Shown here: positions 1 to 8,968 of the stretch, one piece after another
Layout of the letters: each line of letters opens with the position of its first letter
How positions within the stretch are numbered: the first letter of the stretch is position 1
Source: VBDM01 sp049802235
GTDB taxonomy: Bacteria > Pseudomonadota > Gammaproteobacteria > Burkholderiales > SG8-39
Direction: 5' to 3'
DNA: 64,000 bases
Assembly: GCA_049802235.1 (NCBI GenBank)
Contig: JBARMB010000102.1
Span: forward strand, 1-64,000
Made by a program: the position numbers and the translations under genes
The notes under the pieces: model-generated
The model's database searches: none
The model's input: the letters and a program-made list of their open reading frames with translations, nothing else
What the model was told of the DNA's origin: nothing

Positions 1-403
1 CGCCTCCCGGGTGCTCGATGCGCATCACTCCGTGTGCGCCGTTGTCGAAGAACCCGGCCACCCGGCCGAGCTGCTCGCCCTGCACATTCATCACTGCGAG
101 GCCGATAAGATCAGCCTGGTAAAACTCGTTCTCTGCGGTCTGCGGCAATTGCTCACGCTTCACCGCGACATCACTGCCGCTGTAGGTGCCGGCTTGATCG
201 CGCTCCTCGCATCCTTCGAAGCGCGCAATCAGAACGGCACCGTGTTCCCTGCACTCCGCCACCGCAACTTCCCGCATCTTGCCGGGCTTGCCCACCCACC
301 ACGCGGGGAAGCTGCAGAGGCTGGCGCGTTCGGCGCTCCAGGGCTCGACTTTCACCCAGCCTTTCACGCCGAAGGGCGCCGCCACGCGCCCCATCAGGAT
401 CAT
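1..403 (-). CDS. rimM: Ribosome maturation factor RimM (3' end outside window)
   Basis: RimM binds ribosomal protein S19 and helps 16S rRNA processing during 30S assembly. The minus-strand frame reads MILMGRVAAPFGVKGWVKV near its start, the hallmark RimM N-terminal barrel, and continues through EFYQADLIGL and GRVAGFFDNGAHGVM into the PRC-barrel part before the window ends. About 134 codons are visible; the family is about 170-180. An in-frame TTG at 421 is an alternative start; I chose the ATG at 403, which gives a typical N-terminus. It lies 42 bp after rpsP on the same strand, the usual rpsP-rimM-trmD-rplS order, so trmD is expected just outside the window. Confidence 0.93.
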   Translation of the reverse strand, partial: MILMGRVAAPFGVKGWVKVEPWSAERASLCSFPAWWVGKPGKMREVAVAECREHGAVLIARFEGCEERDQAGTYSGSDVAVKREQLPQTAENEFYQADLIGLAVMNVQGEQLGRVAGFFDNGAHGVMRIEHPGG

Positions 404-445
404 CTTGGCCGGCGTCGCCAACCGCTTGCGCGCTGGTGCGCCGCC

Positions 446-709
446 TTACTTGGCTGCGTCCGCGGTCGGCACGCCGTAGCCCTTGAACAGGCGCGCGACG
501 GTCAGAGAGAGCTTGGCGCCCTTGCCCCGCCAAAAACTGACGCGATCGGCCGCGAAGCGCAATGTTTCACGGCCTTTCGGCGCCTTCGGATCGTAGAAAC
601 CGACGCGCTCGATGAAGCGGCCGCCGGCCGGCTTGCGGGAATCGGCGACCACTACGTTGTAGAACGGACGCTTCTTGGCGCCGCCGCGGGCAAGACGAAT
701 TACCACCAT
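446..709 (-). CDS. rpsP: 30S ribosomal protein S16
   Basis: Structural protein of the small ribosomal subunit, needed for correct folding of the 16S 5' domain. The 87-residue product has the standard S16 opening MVVIRLARGGAKKRPFYNVVVAD, followed by GRFIERVGFYDP and a lysine-rich C-terminal half, at normal family length. It is first in the rpsP-rimM group, with a good promoter just upstream. The next gene upstream on the same strand is a P-type ATPase rather than ffh. Confidence 0.98.
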   Translation of the reverse strand: MVVIRLARGGAKKRPFYNVVVADSRKPAGGRFIERVGFYDPKAPKGRETLRFAADRVSFWRGKGAKLSLTVARLFKGYGVPTADAAK

Positions 710-737
710 GTTGAATCCCGGTATCGAAAGGGTCGTG

Positions 738-767
738 ATTTTACGCGAGTTTTACCCTGGTTGGCAA
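738..767 (-). promoter_or_regulatory. Sigma70-type promoter of rpsP-rimM
   Basis: Reading the minus strand, TTGCCA (767-762) is followed after 18 bp by TAAAAT (743-738). Each hexamer matches the consensus at five of six positions. It lies about 30 bp upstream of the rpsP ATG, in the 84-bp gap between the P-type ATPase stop and rpsP, so the ribosomal operon probably has its own start. The call rests on the hexamers alone. Confidence 0.65.
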
Positions 768-793
768 CGGAAAACCGCAACGGCGACGGCGGC

Positions 794-3346
794 TCAGTGG
801 CCCCGCGGCACGGGACGGGGTGAAATCAGCCGCAACGCCTCAAGCGCGGCGATGAGAGCCAGAAGCCCCAGCGCCAGGACGCCGAAATCACCCGTATCCG
901 GGAGCGCAAAGCGGAACTGCGACCGCAGCGCGGGAACAGCCAAAACGGCTCCCAATGCGAGCAACGTACCTGCGACCACTACCCACAGCGCCCGGTTCCA
1001 GGTCGTGATCCGGGTGATCAGCCCTCCGGCCCCGCGGTTGAAGAAAATGAGGTAGAGGTTGGCCGCCACCACGCCACTGAAGGCAAGCGCCCGAAGTGCT
1101 TCCTCGCTGCGGCCGGTCGCGTGGGCATACCAATACAGGACCAACACGAAAGCGAGCGCAAGCAGCCCCTGCAGCAGACTCAACAGCAGCACCGTGCCTC
1201 CGAACAGGGGCTCGGCGGCATCGCGCGGAGGCCGTTGCATCGCGTCACGCCGGGCCGGCTCGGCCTCGAACGCGATCGAGCACGCCGGGTCGATCACCAG
1301 CTCGAGGAAAACGATATGCACCGGGAAGAACACCAGCGGCCAGCCGGCCGCCACTGGAATCACGGTCATGCCGACGGTGGGGATGTGGACCGCCAGGATG
1401 TACGACATGGCCTTGCGCAAATTGTCGAAAATGCGCCGGCCGAGGCGCACGGCACCGGCGATCGAGGCGAAATCGTCGTCGAGCAGGACCAGCGATGCCG
1501 CCTCGCGCGCCACGTCGGTACCGCGCCCGCCCATGGCAATGCCGATATGCGCCGCGCGCAGCGCCGGCGCATCGTTTACGCCGTCGCCGGTCATCGCCAC
1601 AATCTCGCCCCGCGCCTTGAGCGCCTCGACAATGCGCAGCTTCTGCGCCGGCACGATCCGCGCGAACACGTTGACGCGCGCCAGTCGCCCGGCGAGCTCG
1701 GCGTCGCTCAACGGCGCCATCTCCTCGCCGCTCAGGCATTCTTCCGGATTTTCCAGCCCGACCTCGCGCGCTATCGCCTTCGCCGTCTCGGGATAGTCGC
1801 CGGTGATCATCAACACGCGGATGCCGGCACCACGACATTCGCGCACCGCGGCCGGGGCCGTCGGCCGCACCGGGTCGGCAAACCCGATCAAGCCGATGAA
1901 GCGAAATGGCACCGCCGTCAGGGAGTCGGGGAAATGCCCCCCGGCGACCGGCGCGGACGCGACCCCGAGCACCCGCAATCCGGAGCGCGCCATTGCAGTC
2001 GCCTTTTCCAAAATCGCCTCGGTTTCGTCGTCCGGACACCGGCACAGCGACATGATCGCTTCCGGCGCGCCCTTGGCGAACAATCCGTATTTCTTTCCCA
2101 GCCGCCAGGCATGCGTGACGGCGAGCAGCCCGGACGAGATTGGATAGTGCCGCACCAGCTCGTCACCGGCGGCAAGCGCGATATTCCAGGAATGCCCTGA
2201 ATCGAACACGGCCCGCTCCATGGGGTCGAACGGGCGTGGCTCGCTCGCCAGCATCGCGACGCGGAGCGCGTCACGGGCCTCCGGCCCCGCTGTTCCCGCA
2301 GCCGTCGCTGCCGCACCCTCGCGCACCGTCCAGACGGAGTGCACCGCCATGCGGTTCTCCGTCAGCGTGCCGGTCTTGTCGACCGCAAGCACCGTGGCCG
2401 AGCCGAGCGTCTCGATCGCCGGCGCGCGGCGCGTCAACACCCGCTCGCGCGAGATCCGCCAGGCACCGAGCGCGAGAAACACGGTGAGCACCACCGGAAA
2501 CTCCTCCGGCAGGATCGCCATCGCCAGCGTGAGCCCGGCGAGCAGGCCGCCTGTCCAGTCGTTGCGGCTTGCCCCGTACATGACCGCGACCAGAAGGCAC
2601 ACCGCAAGGCCGATCACGGCAAGATTGCGCACCAGAAGTCCAGTCTGGCGCTGCAACGGCGTTGTCTCCCGCGGCAATGTCTTCAGCGAGACCCCGATCT
2701 TGCCCATCTCGGTGCGGGGTCCCGTCGCCGTTACCCGCCCGATGCCGTGGCCCTTCACGATCAGCGTACCGGCGAAGGCGTGCGGTTGGCCGTCGCCACC
2801 GGGGCGAGGCGCTGGCGCAGCGCCGGGCGCGGCGGACTTTCTCACCGGCACCGACTCTCCCGTCAGGAGCGACTCGTCCAGCAGCAGGTCGTCGGCGTCG
2901 AGCACCAGCGCGTCGGCGGCAACGCGGTCGCCCTCGCGCAGCAGCATGACGTCTCCGCGCACCACTTCGCGTCCCGGAATGCGCAGTTCCCGTCCCTCAC
3001 GCAGCACCAGAGCCCGGGGGCTGGACAGGTCACGCAACGCGTCGAGGACGCGCTCGGTGCGACGCTGCTGATAGATCGTGATCGCAGCAACCCCCGCGAC
3101 CGACACCAGCATGATCATGGCGTCCACGACGCTTCCGAGTACCACGTAGAGGGCGGCGCCGACGATCAGCATCAGGATCATCGGTTCGAAAATCACCTCG
3201 AAGACGATCCTGCCGAGCGTGTGCGGATTGGCGGCCGGAAGTTCGTTGTAGCCGTCCTCGAGCAACCGCTTCGCCGCTGCGTGCGAGGTGAGCCCGGAAA
3301 GGCCCGCGAGCGCGGGCGCGGTGGATTGTCCGTTGCGGTCGGCCAT
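794..3346 (-). CDS. P-type cation-transporting ATPase (P2-like, ion unknown)
   Basis: Membrane cation pump of about 850 residues. From the chosen ATG at 3346 it shows an N-terminal cation-ATPase segment (GYNELP), the actuator-loop TGES at about 162-165, the phosphorylation motif DKTGTLT with Asp about 323, the hinge TGDGVNDAP, and a C-terminal membrane bundle. The M4 kink is PEEFP where SERCA-type pumps have PEGLP. By eye, the M5 and M6 ligand positions also differ from SERCA (AVHIPT; ELVID), so calcium should not be assumed. A longer frame begins at 3415, but MADRNG at 3346 gives a normal N-terminus. It separates ffh from rpsP, which are often close together in this lineage. Confidence 0.85.
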   Translation of the reverse strand: MADRNGQSTAPALAGLSGLTSHAAAKRLLEDGYNELPAANPHTLGRIVFEVIFEPMILMLIVGAALYVVLGSVVDAMIMLVSVAGVAAITIYQQRRTERVLDALRDLSSPRALVLREGRELRIPGREVVRGDVMLLREGDRVAADALVLDADDLLLDESLLTGESVPVRKSAAPGAAPAPRPGGDGQPHAFAGTLIVKGHGIGRVTATGPRTEMGKIGVSLKTLPRETTPLQRQTGLLVRNLAVIGLAVCLLVAVMYGASRNDWTGGLLAGLTLAMAILPEEFPVVLTVFLALGAWRISRERVLTRRAPAIETLGSATVLAVDKTGTLTENRMAVHSVWTVREGAAATAAGTAGPEARDALRVAMLASEPRPFDPMERAVFDSGHSWNIALAAGDELVRHYPISSGLLAVTHAWRLGKKYGLFAKGAPEAIMSLCRCPDDETEAILEKATAMARSGLRVLGVASAPVAGGHFPDSLTAVPFRFIGLIGFADPVRPTAPAAVRECRGAGIRVLMITGDYPETAKAIAREVGLENPEECLSGEEMAPLSDAELAGRLARVNVFARIVPAQKLRIVEALKARGEIVAMTGDGVNDAPALRAAHIGIAMGGRGTDVAREAASLVLLDDDFASIAGAVRLGRRIFDNLRKAMSYILAVHIPTVGMTVIPVAAGWPLVFFPVHIVFLELVIDPACSIAFEAEPARRDAMQRPPRDAAEPLFGGTVLLLSLLQGLLALAFVLVLYWYAHATGRSEEALRALAFSGVVAANLYLIFFNRGAGGLITRITTWNRALWVVVAGTLLALGAVLAVPALRSQFRFALPDTGDFGVLALGLLALIAALEALRLISPRPVPRGH

Positions 3347-3472
3347 TTCAATGCCTGGCGATGTGTAAGGCTCTTGATTCAAGACGTCATGTCGCCGCCC
3401 TGCGGGCGCCGCCACCCGTCCGGATGGCCGAAAGAAAGCACAGGAAAGCGACCCGCGCCAGCAGGGATAACC

Positions 3473-4822
3473 CTATCTCATTCCCGGCATGAACCCCTTC
3501 ATGCCGCGCATCATCCGCTGCAAGCCGCCCTTCTGCATTTGCTTCATCATCTTCTGCATCTGCTCGAACTGATTGAGCAGCCGGTTGATTTCCTGCACCG
3601 GCACACCGGCGCCGGCGGCGATGCGGCGCTTGCGCGAGGCCTTGATGATCTCGGGCCTCGCGCGCTCCTCGCGGGTCATGGAATTGATGATGCCTTCGAC
3701 CCGGCGCAGCTGCTTTTCGTCGAACTGGGATGACTGCGCCGCCGGGACGAACTGCGCCGGCAGCTTGTCCACAAGCGCCGCGACCCCGCCCATCTTGCGC
3801 ATCTGGCCGATCTGCTGCCTGAAGTCCTCGAGGTCGAAGCCCTTGCCCTTCCTCACTTTCTCGGCGAGCTTGTTCGCCTCTTCCACGTCGACGCTCTTGC
3901 GCGCCTCTTCCACGAGCGAGAGCACATCGCCCATGCCGAGGATGCGCGCGGCCATGCGCTCGGGGTGAAAGGGCTCGAGGCCGGTGAGCTTCTCGCCCAC
4001 GCCGGCGAACTTGATCGGCTTGCCGGTCACATGGCGCACCGACAGCGCAGCGCCGCCACGCGCGTCGCCGTCGAGCTTGGTGAGCACCACGCCGGTGAGC
4101 GGCAGCACCTCGTTGAACGCCTTCGCAACATTGACCGCGTCCTGGCCCTGCATAGAATCCACGATGAACAACGTTTCCGCCGGCTTCAGCACCGCGTGAA
4201 GCTCTGCGATCTCGCGCATCATCTGCGTGTCGATCGCGAGCCGGCCCGCGGTGTCGACCAGCAGCACATCGTGATAGTGCTTGCGCGCATGGTCGAGCGC
4301 GGCGAGCGCGATATCGACGGGCCTCTGCCCGGCTTCCGACGGGAAGAAATCGACGCCCACCTGGCCGGCGAGCGCCCTCAGCTGCTCGATCGCGGCCGGG
4401 CGATAGACGTCGCAGGAGACGAGCAGCGGTTTTTTCTTCTGCCCCTCGAGCAGGAGCTTCGCGAGCTTGCCGACGGTGGTGGTCTTGCCCGAGCCCTGCA
4501 AGCCCGCCATCAGGATCACCGCGGGCGGCGTCACGGCGAGGTCGAGCCCCGCGTTCTCCCCACCCATGAGCGCAGCAAGCTCGCGGTGCACGACGCCGAC
4601 CAGAGCCTGGCCAGGCGTGAGGCTGCCGACCACTTCCTGCCCGAGCGCTTTTTCGCGCACAGCGGCGATGAAATCCTTCACCACCGGCAGCGCCACATCG
4701 GCTTCGAGGAGCGCCATGCGCACTTCGCGCAGCGCTTCGGCGACGTTGGCCTCGGTCAGGCGCGCCTCGCCGCGAATCGTCTTGACGACGCGCGACAGCC
4801 GCTGGGTCAGGTTCTCAAGCAT
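3473..4822 (-). CDS. ffh: Signal recognition particle GTPase Ffh (SRP54)
   Basis: With 4.5S RNA it targets nascent inner-membrane proteins to FtsY and SecYEG. The 449-residue product has the N-domain helical bundle, the NG-domain P-loop GLQGSGKTTT near residue 107, the DTAGRL and TKLDGDARGG motifs, and a methionine-rich M domain ending MKGFMPGMR that binds RNA and signal peptides. Length is normal. The start ATG at 4822 is only 27 bp from the divergent ypjD start. Confidence 0.98.
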   Translation of the reverse strand: MLENLTQRLSRVVKTIRGEARLTEANVAEALREVRMALLEADVALPVVKDFIAAVREKALGQEVVGSLTPGQALVGVVHRELAALMGGENAGLDLAVTPPAVILMAGLQGSGKTTTVGKLAKLLLEGQKKKPLLVSCDVYRPAAIEQLRALAGQVGVDFFPSEAGQRPVDIALAALDHARKHYHDVLLVDTAGRLAIDTQMMREIAELHAVLKPAETLFIVDSMQGQDAVNVAKAFNEVLPLTGVVLTKLDGDARGGAALSVRHVTGKPIKFAGVGEKLTGLEPFHPERMAARILGMGDVLSLVEEARKSVDVEEANKLAEKVRKGKGFDLEDFRQQIGQMRKMGGVAALVDKLPAQFVPAAQSSQFDEKQLRRVEGIINSMTREERARPEIIKASRKRRIAAGAGVPVQEINRLLNQFEQMQKMMKQMQKGGLQRMMRGMKGFMPGMR

Positions 4823-4849
4823 TGCAATGGCGTGGTGTAAACTGCGGGG

Positions 4850-5671
4850 ATGCCGTCCATTTTACTCTACGCCGCGGCATTCATTCTCTACGCCGCGCTC
4901 GCGTTTCACTTCTGGCGCACGCGCTGGCGCGGCAGCGGCACAACCGAGATCGTTCCCTGGGAGCGTGCCGCAATTCTTGCGCCGCTTGCAGTCCATTCCT
5001 GGCTGGTCTACGACATGCTGTTCGCCGCGCCGGAGCTGCGCTTTGGCTTCGGGCAGGCGCTCTCGGTCATGTTGTGGCTGGCGGTGCTGCTCTACTGGAT
5101 CGAGAGCCTGTTTTTCCAGCTCGAGGGCATGCAGGCCCCGATCCTCGCGCTGGCCGCGGTGTGCGCGCCGCTCCCGGCGATGTTCCCGGGCCTTGCCAGC
5201 CCGCCGTACACGCAATCGACGGAATTCCGGCTGCACCTGGTTCTCGCCATGCTCGCCTACGGCCTGTTCACCATTGCGGCGCTGCACGCCATGGTAATGA
5301 CGCTGATGGAGCGGCGCCTGCACGGCGGCGCAGTCTCCGGACCGTTTTCCGCACTGCCGCCGCTGCTGACGATGGAGCGGCTGCTGTTCCGGGTGATCCT
5401 CGCGGGATTCGTCCTGCTCACGCTCACGCTCGCCACCGGAATCGTGTTCTCGGAAACGCTCTTCGGGCAGGCGATGAAGTTCAATCACAAGACCCTTTTT
5501 GCCGTCATCTCCTGGTTCATTTTCGCCGCGCTTCTCGCAGGGCGCTACTTCTACGGCTGGCGCGGGCGCATCGCGCTGCGCTGGACGCTCGCCGGCTTCG
5601 TCACGCTCCTGCTCGCCTACGTCGGCAGCCGCTTCGTCATGGAAGTGATTCTGCAGCGCAGCCTCGCCTGA
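4850..5671 (+). CDS. ypjD: CcsA/YpjD-family inner membrane protein
   Basis: A 273-residue polytopic membrane protein resembling the CcsA/HemX cytochrome c assembly family. About eight hydrophobic segments are visible, with a family-like stretch around residues 195-240 (LFGQAMKFNHKTLFAVISW) carrying conserved histidine and aromatic residues. This family commonly lies beside ffh, divergently oriented, as here. In the YpjD branch the exact role is unsettled, so heme handling should be taken as a family label. It is followed after 38 bp by the corB-like gene on the same strand. Confidence 0.85.
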   Translation: MPSILLYAAAFILYAALAFHFWRTRWRGSGTTEIVPWERAAILAPLAVHSWLVYDMLFAAPELRFGFGQALSVMLWLAVLLYWIESLFFQLEGMQAPILALAAVCAPLPAMFPGLASPPYTQSTEFRLHLVLAMLAYGLFTIAALHAMVMTLMERRLHGGAVSGPFSALPPLLTMERLLFRVILAGFVLLTLTLATGIVFSETLFGQAMKFNHKTLFAVISWFIFAALLAGRYFYGWRGRIALRWTLAGFVTLLLAYVGSRFVMEVILQRSLA

Positions 5672-5709
5672 GCTATACTGGTTTCGTCATCGTCATCTAA
5701 GCATTCGCC

Positions 5710-6999
5710 TTGGACGACATTCCCCTAGCGGCGCAGTTGCTCGCGCTCGCTGTTCTGCTCGTTGTCTCCGGCTTCTTCTCGATCGCCGAAACCAGCATGA
5801 TGGCGTTGAACCGCTATCGGCTGAGGGCGCTGGTGCGCCTCGGGCATCGCGGCGCGAAATTGGCTTCCGATCTGCTGGCGCAGACCGACAAGCTGCTCGG
5901 TGTCATCCTGCTCGGCAACACGCTGGTCGCGGCCGGCGCCGCTACCCTGGCAGCGCTGATTGCGCATTCGCTGTTCGGCGACAGCAAATGGATCCCGGCG
6001 GCCAGCGCAGTCGCAGTGACCTTCGCACTATTGATCTTCTCCGAGATCACGCCGAAAGTGATCGGCGCCGCCTATGCCGAGCCGATTGCAGTTGCGGTCA
6101 GCTACGTGCTCAAGCCCCTTCTCCGGTTTCTCTACCCCATCGTCTGGTTCGTCAATCTGTTCGTCGCGCCGCTGCTCTACCTGTTCGGGGTAAAGTCGAA
6201 GGGCGGCGACCAGCCGCAAAGGCTGTCGATGGAGGAGTTGCGCTCGCTGGTGCTGGAATCCGGTCAGTTCATGCCCAAGAAGCACCAGAGCATCCTGGTA
6301 AACCTTTTTGACCTCGAAGCGATCACGGTCGAGGACGTGATGACCCCCCGGACACAGATCGAGGCGATCGATCTCGACGCCCCTGCGGAAAACATCATCG
6401 CCCGGCTGTCCACCGCCTACCACACGCGCCTGCCGGCGTACCGCGGCGAGCTCGGCAACATCGTCGGCATCCTGCACTTGCGCAAGGTGCTGCGCCTTGT
6501 GCAGGCAGGCGAGTTCGACCGTGTTGCGCTTGCGGAACTGCTCGCCGAGCCGTATTTCATTCCCGCCGGCACACCGGCGTTCGCCCAACTCCAGTACTTC
6601 CAGGAAAACCACCAGCGCGTCGCTCTGGTGGTGGATGAATACGGCGAGCTTCAAGGCCTGGTCACGCTCGATGCCATCATCGAGGAGATCATCGGCGAGT
6701 TCACCACCTCCGCGCCGGTGACGTCGGAAAGCTATGCGTGGGACAGGGACGGCAGCGCTCTTGTCGAGGGATCGACTCCGCTGCGCGAGATCAACCGCAA
6801 GCTGGGACTGACGCTGCCGCTGGATGGACCAAAGACGCTGAACGGGCTCATTCTCGAACATTTCCGGGACATTCCTGAAGCCGGGGTCAGCGTAAAGATC
6901 GCGGAGGTGCCGATGGAAATCGTCCAGACCCAGGATCGCGTGATCAAGACGGTAAAACTGTTCAAGCCGCGCCTCCCCGATATTGCCGAAGTTGCCTGA
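5710..6999 (+). CDS. CNNM/CorB-type membrane protein with CBS pair (HlyC/CorC family)
   Basis: A 429-residue protein with the DUF21/CNNM transmembrane domain (about residues 5-190), a CBS-domain pair (about 205-335, including DVMTPRTQIEAID and VVDEYGELQGLVT) and a C-terminal CorC/HlyC domain. Members are linked to magnesium/cobalt homeostasis, probably transport. The frame opens with TTG at 5710, directly before DDIPLAAQLL; no ATG fits better and the ribosome site is weak. It is likely co-transcribed with ypjD. Confidence 0.9.
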   Translation: MDDIPLAAQLLALAVLLVVSGFFSIAETSMMALNRYRLRALVRLGHRGAKLASDLLAQTDKLLGVILLGNTLVAAGAATLAALIAHSLFGDSKWIPAASAVAVTFALLIFSEITPKVIGAAYAEPIAVAVSYVLKPLLRFLYPIVWFVNLFVAPLLYLFGVKSKGGDQPQRLSMEELRSLVLESGQFMPKKHQSILVNLFDLEAITVEDVMTPRTQIEAIDLDAPAENIIARLSTAYHTRLPAYRGELGNIVGILHLRKVLRLVQAGEFDRVALAELLAEPYFIPAGTPAFAQLQYFQENHQRVALVVDEYGELQGLVTLDAIIEEIIGEFTTSAPVTSESYAWDRDGSALVEGSTPLREINRKLGLTLPLDGPKTLNGLILEHFRDIPEAGVSVKIAEVPMEIVQTQDRVIKTVKLFKPRLPDIAEVA

Positions 7000-7289
7000 A
7001 ATCATGCCATTGTCATGGCGCAGCAATTGCCTTGGGCGTGCGAGACACTCGATTCAGAAGTGATTTGCTCTCTATCTTCAAGTTGTTATGAAAAGACTCT
7101 GAGACTTTACAAAAAGCGTGTGCCGATGCATCATCTGCAAATTGTCCTTTGAGCATCGAGTCTTCATGGTGGCGAACAGCTTCACTCTGATCATCCCCGG
7201 CGCTGCACGGACGCCGGCGAGTAAAGCCAAAACAGCCGATCTTTATTTCATCAAGCAACCCGTCGCCGGCAAGCGCATGAGCGCGATCG
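7000..7289. other. Intergenic stretch without recognisable gene
   Basis: Between the corB-like stop and the recognisable pilB remnant the sequence is less GC-rich than its surroundings (for example 7060-7130), and short frames on both strands resemble no family I know. It probably includes eroded pilB sequence too far gone to identify by eye. Confidence 0.5.
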
Positions 7290-7663
7290 AAATGGCGCAC
7301 TTTCCGGTCGACCCGGACGACCCGATGTCGATCCAATCGCGCCTCGCGTCTGTCAATATCGCATCCAGCGTGATACTTATTACCGCCCAGCGTCTCGCAC
7401 GGCGCTTGTGCGCCTGCAAGACCCCGGATAACATCCCTCCACGAGGCACTGCACGGGCGGCGGCGACAAGATTCACGTCGGGGTTTGCCGGGTCATGCCG
7501 ATCCCGGAAGAGAGCAGCCGCATCATCATTCGGAAGCAACGCGATCCAAGTCGCCGAACAGGCGCGCCGCGAGGGTGCCCGCGGCCTTCTCGGTGCATGC
7601 TCAAGGTCAAACATGAATGACTTCGCTCAAGGAAGTCATGGTCTGCACCAAAGAGGGAAGTAA
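7290..7663 (+). pseudogene. pilB: Decayed 3' end of pilB (type IV pilus extension ATPase)
   Basis: Pieces of the PilB C-terminus appear in the correct order but in three different frames. At about 7319-7445 (frame of 7118) DDPMSIQSRLAS, NIASSVILITAQRLARRLC and CKTPDNIPP match the family region after the HTN motif. At 7474-7533, one frame over, VGVCRVMPIPEESSRIII follows. At 7538-7585 the first frame resumes with NAIQVAEQARREGARG. Then MLKVKHE and, in a third frame from 7617, TSLKEV correspond to the last codons. Several short deletions and frameshifts are needed, so no full ATPase can be made. The Walker motifs and N-terminus are missing. It sits immediately before intact pilC, where pilB belongs. 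Confidence 0.8.
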
Positions 7664-7674
7664 GGGGGAACGCT

Positions 7675-8895
7675 ATGGCAACCGCTGCCGCATCCGCAAA
7701 GGTCAAGGCAATCACCTTCCACTGGGAAGGCAAGGACAAGTCCGGCAAGGTCATGAAAGGCGAGATGCGCGCCGGCGGCGAGCACGTGGTCAACGCCACG
7801 CTGCGCCGCCAGGGCATCATAGTCACCAAGGTCAAGAAACAGCGCGCCGGCAGCGGCGGCAGGGTCAAGGAAAAGGACGTGGCGCTGTTCACGCGCCAGA
7901 TGGCGACCATGATGAAAGCCGGGGTGCCGCTGCTGCAGGCGTTCGATATCGTCGGCAAGGGCCACGCGAACCCCGCGGTGGGCAGGCTGCTGATGTCGCT
8001 GAAGACCGAGGTGGAGACAGGTTCTTCGCTTGCGGCGGCGTTCCGCAAATATCCGCTGTATTTCGACAATCTGTATTGCAACCTGGTCCAGGCCGGCGAG
8101 CAGGCGGGAATTCTCGAGACCCTGCTCGATCGCCTCGCGGTGTACAAGGAAAAGACCCTGGCGATCAAGTCGAAGATCAAGGCGGCGCTGTTCTATCCGA
8201 TCGCGATCATTGTGGTCGCCTTCGTCATCACCGCGGTGATCATGATCTTCGTCATCCCGGCGTTCAAGCAGGTGTTCACGAGTTTCGGCGCGGACCTGCC
8301 GGCGCCGACGCTGTTCGTCATGGCGGTGTCGGACGCCTTCGTGAAGTACTGGTACATCATCTTCGGCGGCATTGGCGGGGGCTTGTACGGGTTCCTCGAG
8401 CTGTGGAAGCGCTCGGTGCCGGTGCAGATTTTCATGGATCGGCTGCTCCTCAGGGCGCCGGTGTTCGGGCACTTGGTGAAAATATCGACCATCGCGCGCT
8501 GGACGCGGACGCTCTCCACCATGTTCGCTGCCGGCGTGCCGCTGGTCGAGGCGCTCGACTCGGTGGGCGGCGCCTCCGGCAACTATGTGTACGTCATAGC
8601 GACCAAGGAGATCCAGCGCAAGGTGAGCACCGGCACGAGCCTTACGGTCGCCATGCAGGAGGCCACCGTGTTCCCCAGCATGGTGATCCAGATGGTGTCG
8701 ATCGGCGAGGAATCCGGCGCGCTCGATTCCATGCTCAGCAAGGTCGCCGATTTCTTCGAGGCCGAAGTGGACGACGCGGTGGAGGCGTTGTCCTCCCTGA
8801 TGGAGCCGATGATCATGGTGGTCCTCGGCGTGCTGATCGGCGGCATGGTGATCGCGATGTACCTGCCGATCTTCAAGCTCGGGCAGGCAGTCTAG
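7675..8895 (+). CDS. pilC: Type IV pilus inner-membrane platform protein PilC
   Basis: PilC is the platform in the inner membrane on which the pilus motor ATPases act. The 406-residue product has two T2SSF domains (about residues 70-195 and 275-395), each with the typical FxRQMATMMKAGVPLL-like and WTRTLSTMFAAGVPLVEAL openings, and three to four transmembrane segments. The reading frame is intact and of family length. The start ATG has a purine-rich ribosome site (aaggggga) just upstream. Its usual partner pilB is broken immediately upstream, so a motor would have to be encoded elsewhere. Confidence 0.95.
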   Translation: MATAAASAKVKAITFHWEGKDKSGKVMKGEMRAGGEHVVNATLRRQGIIVTKVKKQRAGSGGRVKEKDVALFTRQMATMMKAGVPLLQAFDIVGKGHANPAVGRLLMSLKTEVETGSSLAAAFRKYPLYFDNLYCNLVQAGEQAGILETLLDRLAVYKEKTLAIKSKIKAALFYPIAIIVVAFVITAVIMIFVIPAFKQVFTSFGADLPAPTLFVMAVSDAFVKYWYIIFGGIGGGLYGFLELWKRSVPVQIFMDRLLLRAPVFGHLVKISTIARWTRTLSTMFAAGVPLVEALDSVGGASGNYVYVIATKEIQRKVSTGTSLTVAMQEATVFPSMVIQMVSIGEESGALDSMLSKVADFFEAEVDDAVEALSSLMEPMIMVVLGVLIGGMVIAMYLPIFKLGQAV

Positions 8896-8968
8896 CGCGC
8901 GGCGTCGTCTTGCCCAATTTACCCGCACAAAAGGGTTACGGCCCGGTAACCCTTCTTGTCTCTCATTA

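Noticed and set aside
7013..7336. Minus-strand frame of 107 codons beside the pilB remnant
   Set aside because: No recognisable family, no ribosome site, and it overlaps sequence explained by pilB decay on the other strand.
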